Part shown: positions 12,905 through 17,528 of the stretch, piece by piece
Position numbering within the stretch: position 1 is the stretch's first letter
Layout of the letters: each line of letters opens with the position of its first letter
From: an uncultured bacterium
GTDB taxonomy: Bacteria > Cyanobacteriota > Vampirovibrionia > Gastranaerophilales > Gastranaerophilaceae
Reading direction: 5' to 3'
Assembly (NCBI GenBank): GCA_947365485.1
Contig: CANAXK010000013.1
Span: 1 to 17,528, forward strand
Length of the DNA: 17,528 nt
The notes under the pieces: generated by a model
What the model was told of the DNA's origin: nothing
The model's database searches: none
The model's input: only the letters and a program-made list of their open reading frames with translations
Translations under genes and position numbers: made by a program

Positions 12905-14364
12905 GACTTACGTATTTAGCATATTCGTTTAGCTTGAGCGTAATGTATTTTAGCTTTGTGCTGCTGATACCGATTGCGGTTGCTCTGTTTTACCACGAAA
13001 CAAACGCCATTTTTCCGTTTCTAATCGCTGCAACCACTGCGTTTATGACTTCTGTTACCCTAAAAAAAGTTGTCAGAGGAGCCTCCCAAATAAAATCAAT
13101 AAACGATATCAAAAAATCCGAAGGCCTGTGGATTGTGACGTTTTCATGGTTGTTTGCCGGCATGTTTGCTGCGATACCTTACCTGTTTTTTGGAATTTCG
13201 CCAATAAATGCTCTGTTTGAAGCTGTTTCCGGAATCACAACCACTGGCGCTACAGTCTTTACGCACTATGATTACCCGCATGCGCTTTTTTTCTGGCGCT
13301 CTTTTACACAGTGGCTGGGCGGTATGGGGATTATCGTGCTGTTTATCGCGATTCTTCCGCAGTTTGCGATTGCCGGACGCCAGCTGTTCTCGGCTGAAGC
13401 ACCCGGCCCTACAGAGGAAAAATTCACCCCGCGTATTAAAAACACGGCTGCTGCTTTGTGGAAAGTCTACGCAGGGCTAACTGTTTTGGAATTTGTTTTA
13501 CTCAAAACCTGTGGTATGGGCGGGTTCGAAAGCTTGTGCCACTCGCTTTCTTCTGTATCAGGCGGCGGGTTTTCTCCGAATAGCGGAAGCATTGTGGGGT
13601 ATTCTCACACGATTATGTGGATTATTACGTTCTTCATGTTCTTTGCAGGAGCGAGTTTTAATTTGCAGTACAAAGCGTGGGCAAAGTTTAATCCGCTTGT
13701 TTTGTTCAGAAACGAAGAATTTCGTACGTATTTTGGCGCGGTTGTTTTTGTTGCGCTCGCCCTGAGCTTCTCTCTGTTTGTAAACAAGCACTATGATCTG
13801 GAAAGCAGCTTTACACACGCGTTTTTCAATGTTTCGTCTCTTGTTTCGTCAACGGGATTTTGCAGCGCTGATTATGTTAACTGGGATTACACAAGCAAGA
13901 TTCTCTTGTTTACAATAATGCTTGTGGGTAGCTGCGCAAGTTCTGCGGGCGGCGGTTTGAAGGTTATGAGATGGCTTCTGATTTTCAAGATTATGAAATC
14001 AGAGATGGTAAAGATTCTTCACCCGAAAGCTGTTTTTGATATCAAGATTGGCAACTATTCTGTTCCCAAGGACATTCTTTACCAAACCCTGATGTTTGTG
14101 TCTTTCTATTTTGCGCTTGTGGTGATTTCAGCGTTTTTGATTGCAATAATTGAGCAAAACACGGTGCTTGCAATTACGGGCGTAGTGGCTTCTGTCGGAA
14201 ACATCGGGCCGGGATTGGGGCAGATAATCGGGCCTCTGGGAAACTTTGAGACTCTGCATACTTCAACAAAATTTATACTTATTATCGGCATGCTTGCCGG
14301 TCGTCTTGAATTGATACCGTTTTTGGTTCTGTTCCAGAAAGACCTGTGGACTCTGAAAAAATAA
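12901..14364 (+). CDS. trkH: Trk potassium transporter membrane subunit TrkH
   Basis: The 487-residue ion-conducting subunit of the Trk system. It is an inner-membrane protein of the SKT superfamily with four fused membrane-pore-membrane repeats. The four selectivity-filter segments are visible: TTTGATVF (113-120), SVSGGGFS (218-225), VSSTGF (315-320) and SVGNIGPG (431-438), each with the central glycine. The gating-loop glycine-serine region ASSAGGGLKVMRW (347-359) is typical of TrkH/KtrB. The length is that of TrkH. It overlaps trkA by four bases and takes TrkA as its regulatory ring. The gene ends 37 bases before def with no terminator in the gap, so read-through into def is possible. Confidence 0.95.
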   Translation: MRLTYLAYSFSLSVMYFSFVLLIPIAVALFYHETNAIFPFLIAATTAFMTSVTLKKVVRGASQIKSINDIKKSEGLWIVTFSWLFAGMFAAIPYLFFGISPINALFEAVSGITTTGATVFTHYDYPHALFFWRSFTQWLGGMGIIVLFIAILPQFAIAGRQLFSAEAPGPTEEKFTPRIKNTAAALWKVYAGLTVLEFVLLKTCGMGGFESLCHSLSSVSGGGFSPNSGSIVGYSHTIMWIITFFMFFAGASFNLQYKAWAKFNPLVLFRNEEFRTYFGAVVFVALALSFSLFVNKHYDLESSFTHAFFNVSSLVSSTGFCSADYVNWDYTSKILLFTIMLVGSCASSAGGGLKVMRWLLIFKIMKSEMVKILHPKAVFDIKIGNYSVPKDILYQTLMFVSFYFALVVISAFLIAIIEQNTVLAITGVVASVGNIGPGLGQIIGPLGNFETLHTSTKFILIIGMLAGRLELIPFLVLFQKDLWTLKK

Positions 14365-14372
14365 AGCTTTTA

Positions 14373-14381
14373 TGCTAAAAT
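14373..14381 (+). promoter_or_regulatory. Possible extended -10 box for def-fmt
   Basis: TGCTAAAAT, an extended -10 element, lies 20 bases before the def start, in the short gap after trkH. No clear -35 hexamer was found. Confidence 0.4.
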
Positions 14382-14401
14382 GTAAGAAAAGGATTTAAGT
14401 T

Positions 14402-14998
14402 ATGTCAATAAAAAAAGTTGTTAGATATGGCGAGCCGTCTCTCAGGCAGCCGTCTAAAGAAGTTCATAAGGTGTCGCAAAAGGTTAAAAACCTTGTTGCA
14501 GATATGCTCGACACAATGTACGCTCAAAACGGCGTAGGGCTTGCAGCTCCGCAGATTGGAGAAAACTACCGTATTTTTGTAATCGATGTTTCAACAGGCG
14601 ATGAGCCTCTGAACCCGATTGTGTTCATCAACCCGAAGATTATCAAAAAATCAGGCGCATGCATTAGCCACGAAGGCTGTTTGAGCTTTCCGGAAGCGTT
14701 TACGGATGTGAAAAGATACGCAAATGTTATGGTTAAGGCGCTTGACAGAAACGGACGCTCTTTTGTTCTGGAAGCAAAAGACGGGACCCTTCTTGCGCGT
14801 GCAATTCAGCACGAATTTGACCACCTTGACGGTGTGCTTTTTGTAGACCACGTGATTAACAGGTTTGAAGCAGAAGAGGTTTTGAAAAAGTTTAATCTCC
14901 CGCCTCTGGAAGTGGAAAGAATCCTTGACGAGCCCGAACTTTCAGAAAAAATCGATGAGCTTTTGAAAGAAAAAGTTGAGAAGGAAGGCAAGAATTAA
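14402..14998 (+). CDS. def: Peptide deformylase
   Basis: This metallo-hydrolase removes the formyl group from the N-terminal methionine of new proteins at the ribosome exit. The three family motifs are intact: GVGLAAPQIG (44-53), EGCLS (91-95) and QHEFDH (136-141). This gives metal ligands Cys93, His137 and His141, and catalytic Glu138. At 198 residues it is longer than the roughly 170 of the E. coli enzyme, because of an acidic, lysine-rich helical tail after residue 155 (ending LKEKVEKEGKN) that may contact the ribosome or be disordered. AAAAGGA lies ten bases before the ATG. fmt follows after two bases, the common def-fmt pairing of the formylation cycle. Confidence 0.96.
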   Translation: MSIKKVVRYGEPSLRQPSKEVHKVSQKVKNLVADMLDTMYAQNGVGLAAPQIGENYRIFVIDVSTGDEPLNPIVFINPKIIKKSGACISHEGCLSFPEAFTDVKRYANVMVKALDRNGRSFVLEAKDGTLLARAIQHEFDHLDGVLFVDHVINRFEAEEVLKKFNLPPLEVERILDEPELSEKIDELLKEKVEKEGKN

Positions 14999-15000
14999 AC

Positions 15001-15924
15001 GTGATTAATATAGTATTTTTCGGCACACCGGATATTGGTTTAAAATCTCTGGAACATTTTTATAACTCGGACAAATTCAGTGTACTTGCTGTTGTAACCC
15101 AGCCTGACAAACCATCAGGACGCGGGCATAAACTCACAGCCTGCCCGATAAAACAGTTTGCACAAAAGCACGGAATAAAAGTTTTCCAGCCAAAATCAAT
15201 AAGAAAAGAGCCGGAAACCATTGAGGCGCTTCGCGAACTTAAGCCGGATTTCTTTGTAACATTCGCATTCGGCCAGATTCTTTCGCAGGAAGTTCTTGAT
15301 ATACCAAAATATGAGACCATCAATCTTCACGTATCTCTGCTTCCGAAATACCGCGGCGCAAACCCTATCCAGCGCGCGATTATAAACGGCGATACACAAA
15401 CCGGAATCTGTACAATGATTACAGAACTCGGGCTCGATTGCGGCGATATTTGCATGACTTACCCGATTGAGATTCCTAAAAAAATGAACTGCGTTGAGTT
15501 GTTTGAACTATGCGCGAACAATTCTCCTGAGCTTTTGGAAAAAACCCTGATTGGTATTCAGGAAGGCACACTTAAGCCGACTCCGCAATGCGAAGACGGG
15601 GTTTGTTTTGCAGACAAGTTGAAAAAAGAGGAGTGCAAAATCGACTGGACAAAATCAGCGGAAGAGATTCACAACCTTGTGCGCGGGGTTTACAAATGTC
15701 CGGGCGCGTATTTTGAATTTAGGGATAAAATAATCAAAGTTTTGGAAACCGAACCTCTTGAAACAGCTGAAGACAAGGGCGTTTCGGTTGGTGAGTTTGC
15801 CGACATTTCAAAACACGGGATTGACGTAAAAACCGGAAACGGCTATCTGCGTTTGATAAAAATTAAGCCGGAAGGCAAGGGCGAAATGTTTGCGAGGGAT
15901 TGGGCGAACGGGATAAAGTTTTAA
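15001..15924 (+). CDS. fmt: Methionyl-tRNA formyltransferase
   Basis: This cytosolic enzyme transfers the formyl group from 10-formyl-tetrahydrofolate to Met-tRNA-fMet. The 307-residue length is normal. The N-terminal domain opens NIVFFGTPDIG, with QPDKPSGRGHKL at 34-45. The catalytic segment NLHVSLLPKYRGANPIQRAI starts at Asn108, with His110, and the catalytic Asp146 lies in GLDCGDI. The C-terminal tRNA-binding barrel follows from about residue 205. The start is GTG at 15001, two bases after the def stop, with a GGAAGG stretch at the end of def as a possible ribosome site. It is cotranscribed with def and possibly with the following unknown gene 27 bases on. Confidence 0.95.
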   Translation: MINIVFFGTPDIGLKSLEHFYNSDKFSVLAVVTQPDKPSGRGHKLTACPIKQFAQKHGIKVFQPKSIRKEPETIEALRELKPDFFVTFAFGQILSQEVLDIPKYETINLHVSLLPKYRGANPIQRAIINGDTQTGICTMITELGLDCGDICMTYPIEIPKKMNCVELFELCANNSPELLEKTLIGIQEGTLKPTPQCEDGVCFADKLKKEECKIDWTKSAEEIHNLVRGVYKCPGAYFEFRDKIIKVLETEPLETAEDKGVSVGEFADISKHGIDVKTGNGYLRLIKIKPEGKGEMFARDWANGIKF

Positions 15925-15951
15925 AAAGAGTGAATTTTTTGAAAGGTACGT

Positions 15952-16575
15952 ATGCGAGTTTCTAATATTTTTCAGATCCCACAGCCGAATTTTAAGCAGG
16001 TGAATCTTATCCAGATTTCAAAGAAAGCTTTTGAGGATCCGGAAGTTTCTAGTCAATGCTCAAAAGAATTTGGCAAAGCTCTCCAGAAGGCTACAGGACG
16101 CGGTTTTTTTCTCGGGCATTTTGTTGAGAATTTGCTTGTGACTTTGGGGCTTGGCGGCAAGAAAACTAGTAAGATTTATACACAATTGGAAAGCCGCTCT
16201 TACAGCATGTGTGATGAGTTGTTGGAAGGAGCTGGTTATTCCATTGAATGGCTTGAACGAAACACAGGCACAAAGTTGAAGAAGCCTCTTGATGAAAATA
16301 TGCACTCTTTTTATGTCCTGACTAAAGAACATAAAGATGGGGTGCTGCCTGCTCTAAAATGGACTAATATTTCTAAAATAATGCTTCATTATATTAAGGA
16401 AGGAACACTAAAGTTTCCACAAGATAATGAAATGTCGGATTTCTATGCTTGTGCAAAAGCTGGTGAAAAACTAGACCAACAATTTGATGAAGTCATTGCG
16501 GAAAGCCAAATCCATAAATTTAAACTCAAAAACCTCGATGAGCTCAAAAATATTGCAGACAAACTAGGTATATAG
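15952..16575 (+). CDS. Unknown 207-residue protein, first of two tandem paralogues
   Basis: I do not recognise this family. The protein has no signal peptide and no clear membrane segment, though a hydrophobic stretch GFFLGHFVENLLVTLGLGG lies at 51-69. It is otherwise polar and probably helical. The N-terminal segment IPQPNFKQVNLIQISKK has the PNF-x-QVNLIQI pattern shared with its neighbour. Other strongly shared blocks are TSKIYTQLESRSY (72-84), GYSIEWLE-NTGTKLKKPL (95-113), MHSFY-LT-EHKDG (117-130) and the C-terminus LDELK-IADKLGI. ATG 15952 is preceded by GAAAGG nine bases upstream. It lies 27 bases after fmt and may be read with it. Next downstream is the second copy. Confidence 0.75.
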   Translation: MRVSNIFQIPQPNFKQVNLIQISKKAFEDPEVSSQCSKEFGKALQKATGRGFFLGHFVENLLVTLGLGGKKTSKIYTQLESRSYSMCDELLEGAGYSIEWLERNTGTKLKKPLDENMHSFYVLTKEHKDGVLPALKWTNISKIMLHYIKEGTLKFPQDNEMSDFYACAKAGEKLDQQFDEVIAESQIHKFKLKNLDELKNIADKLGI

Positions 16576-16660
16576 TTTCTAATCCTCCTTCCATTTCTAC
16601 AATTATTAAGTTTTGTAAATATGAGTTTATTTTTGCCTCAATGCCAGCCATAATGCTTAA

Positions 16661-16710
16661 GGGCAGGGCAGGGCAGGGCAGGGCAGGGCAGGGCAGGGCA
16701 GGGCAGGGCA
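16661..16710 (+). repeat. Ten perfect tandem copies of GGGCA
   Basis: A 50-bp pentanucleotide array lies in the 194-bp gap between the two paralogues, ending 59 bases before the second start codon. GGG runs spaced by CA on the plus strand could form a G-quadruplex in single-stranded DNA or in mRNA. Perfect short arrays of this kind commonly change copy number by slipped-strand mispairing. The rest of the gap has no clear terminator. Confidence 0.95.
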
Positions 16711-16732
16711 GCAATTTTTAGGTTGAGGTGTT

Positions 16733-16750
16733 TTACTATGAGTATAGTAA
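16733..16750. promoter_or_regulatory. Inverted repeat before the second paralogue
   Basis: TTACTAT-gagt-ATAGTAA is a perfect 7-bp inverted repeat between the GGGCA array and the ribosome-binding site. It could be an operator or an RNA hairpin; it also contains TATAGT, a -10-like hexamer. Confidence 0.35.
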
Positions 16751-16769
16751 TAATGAAAGGAACAAAAAT

Positions 16770-17393
16770 ATGCAAATCTCAACTCCACCAAAATCCTATC
16801 AGCCTAATTTCGGGCAGGTAAATCTTATCCAGATTCCTAAAAAAGTGTTTTATAACCCGGAAAACTTTAGGATGTGTTCAAAAGAATTTAGCAAAGCCGT
16901 TGACAAGACTACGGGAAGCGGATTCATTTTCGGGCGTCTTATGGAGAATTTGTTAACACTTTTAGGCTTAGGAGGGAAGAGAACCAGCAAGATTTACACG
17001 CAGTTGGAGAGCCGTTCGTACGCACTGTGTGAATCTTTGTTAAACAAAATGGGTTATTCTATAGAATGGCTTGAGCAAAATACCGGCACAAAGCTAAAAA
17101 AGCCGCTTAATAAAGATATGCACTCTTTTTATCTCTTGACCAATGAACATAAGGATGGCATGTTGTCTTATGTAAAAGTGAGTAATACTTTTAAATTGAT
17201 GATGCCTCATCTTAAGGAAGGTGTTCTCAAACATCCGTCCGACAATCAGATGTCAACTCTTTATGCAGCTGCAAAAGTTGGTGAAAAGCTGGACAAGCAG
17301 TTTGAAGAGGTTATTGCAGGAAGCAAGATTCATGAATTTAAGCTTGAAAACCTTGATGAGCTCAAGAAAATTGCAGATAAGTTGGGTATTTAA
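16770..17393 (+). CDS. Unknown 207-residue protein, second of two tandem paralogues
   Basis: The protein has the same length as the upstream copy and aligns without gaps; by hand I count about 136 identical residues of 207. Its N-terminus is YQPNFGQVNLIQIPKK. Conservation is highest in the middle and at the C-terminus, and lowest at residues 1-10 and 131-150. I chose the ATG at 16770 because GAAAGGAAC lies a few bases upstream and the protein then matches the first copy from residue 1. An upstream in-frame start at 16728 would add 14 unshared residues. The array and inverted repeat in front suggest expression separate from the first copy. Both reading frames are intact, which suggests both are used. 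A strong terminator follows. Confidence 0.75.
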   Translation: MQISTPPKSYQPNFGQVNLIQIPKKVFYNPENFRMCSKEFSKAVDKTTGSGFIFGRLMENLLTLLGLGGKRTSKIYTQLESRSYALCESLLNKMGYSIEWLEQNTGTKLKKPLNKDMHSFYLLTNEHKDGMLSYVKVSNTFKLMMPHLKEGVLKHPSDNQMSTLYAAAKVGEKLDKQFEEVIAGSKIHEFKLENLDELKKIADKLGI

Positions 17394-17409
17394 AATTTAA
17401 TAATAAATA

Positions 17410-17447
17410 AAACAAAGATGCCGGGCTTTAGTCCGGCATCTTTGTTT
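17410..17447. terminator. Strong bidirectional terminator
   Basis: A perfect 15-bp stem (17410-17424 with 17433-17447: AAACAAAGATGCCGG and its complement) closes an 8-base loop. The A-run and T-run at its two ends let it act on both strands, between the second paralogue and convergent rpsG. Confidence 0.92.
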
Positions 17448-17463
17448 ATATAAATATCTAATA

Positions 17464-17528
17464 TTAATATCTATAGTGAGCAAACGCTTTGTTAGCTTCT
17501 GCCATTCTGTGGGTGTCTTCACGTTTTT
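17464..17528 (-). CDS. rpsG: 30S ribosomal protein S7, C-terminal end (runs off the window)
   Basis: Only the last 20 residues are in the window, reading KREDTHRMAEANKAFAHYRY and then TAA. This is the highly conserved C-terminus of S7, the small-subunit assembly protein that binds the 3' domain of 16S rRNA. The gene usually lies between rpsL and fusA in the str operon. Here no fusA follows on this strand; the gene is directly followed by a bidirectional terminator, so in this genome rpsG ends its operon. Confidence 0.9.
   Translation of the reverse strand, partial: KREDTHRMAEANKAFAHYRY

Noticed and set aside
16661..16710. GGGCA array as a CRISPR or coding repeat
   Set aside because: There are no spacers, and the array does not lie in an open frame with either paralogue.
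1..17528. tRNA genes, integrase attachment sites or insertion sequences
   Set aside because: I saw no cloverleaf, no transposase or integrase frame and no terminal inverted repeats with target duplication, although parts of the window look horizontally acquired.

Overview
The window is bacterial chromosome with moderate to low G+C. It holds a dense set of housekeeping genes broken by two small accessory patches. Several features suggest a non-photosynthetic relative of the Cyanobacteria, such as the gut Gastranaerophilales (Melainabacteria): a bacterial-type S7 and L34, a standalone rpmH, a YchF with the NxxE specificity motif, and the character of the small lineage-specific proteins. This placement is an inference from memory of these families, not a computed assignment.

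Layout. Positions 1-402 (minus) are the N-terminal part of a phosphoglucomutase/phosphomannomutase. It is divergent from a lone sugar-ABC permease (468-1301) that converges on a small rpmH (1356-1508, minus). proC follows (1596-2417), then a gene-free stretch (2418-2760). That stretch holds a candidate structured RNA of about 182 nt ending in a terminator, plus the ileS terminator. A minus-strand operon gltP-ileS fills 2761-6910.

From 6977 to 8430 there are three small DNA-binding proteins: an XRE regulator, a divergent protein with two LuxR-type HTH domains, and a second XRE regulator with a 17-bp palindrome upstream. ychF follows. From 9560 to 11285 is a phage-like accessory island. An S24 (LexA/CI-type) repressor is divergent from two overlapping small genes. 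Between them lies a compact switch with four TGTAAG half-sites sitting on a near-consensus minus-strand promoter. Behind the repressor is a degraded NYN-domain (LabA-like) ribonuclease gene, cut off at a repeat-rich patch (11286-11500).

Housekeeping genes resume with the K+ uptake pair trkA-trkH (4-nt overlap), then def-fmt (peptide deformylase and Met-tRNA formyltransferase, the two ends of the N-formyl-methionine cycle). After fmt come two tandem paralogous 207-residue proteins of unrecognised function. The second is preceded by ten perfect copies of GGGCA, a possible contingency locus or G-quadruplex. A strong bidirectional terminator separates them from the 3' end of rpsG on the minus strand.

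The most unusual items are the S24 switch with its two-gene target, the structured RNA after proC, the GGGCA repeat before the tandem paralogues, and several genes whose -10 box lies six or seven bases before the start codon, suggesting leaderless mRNAs.
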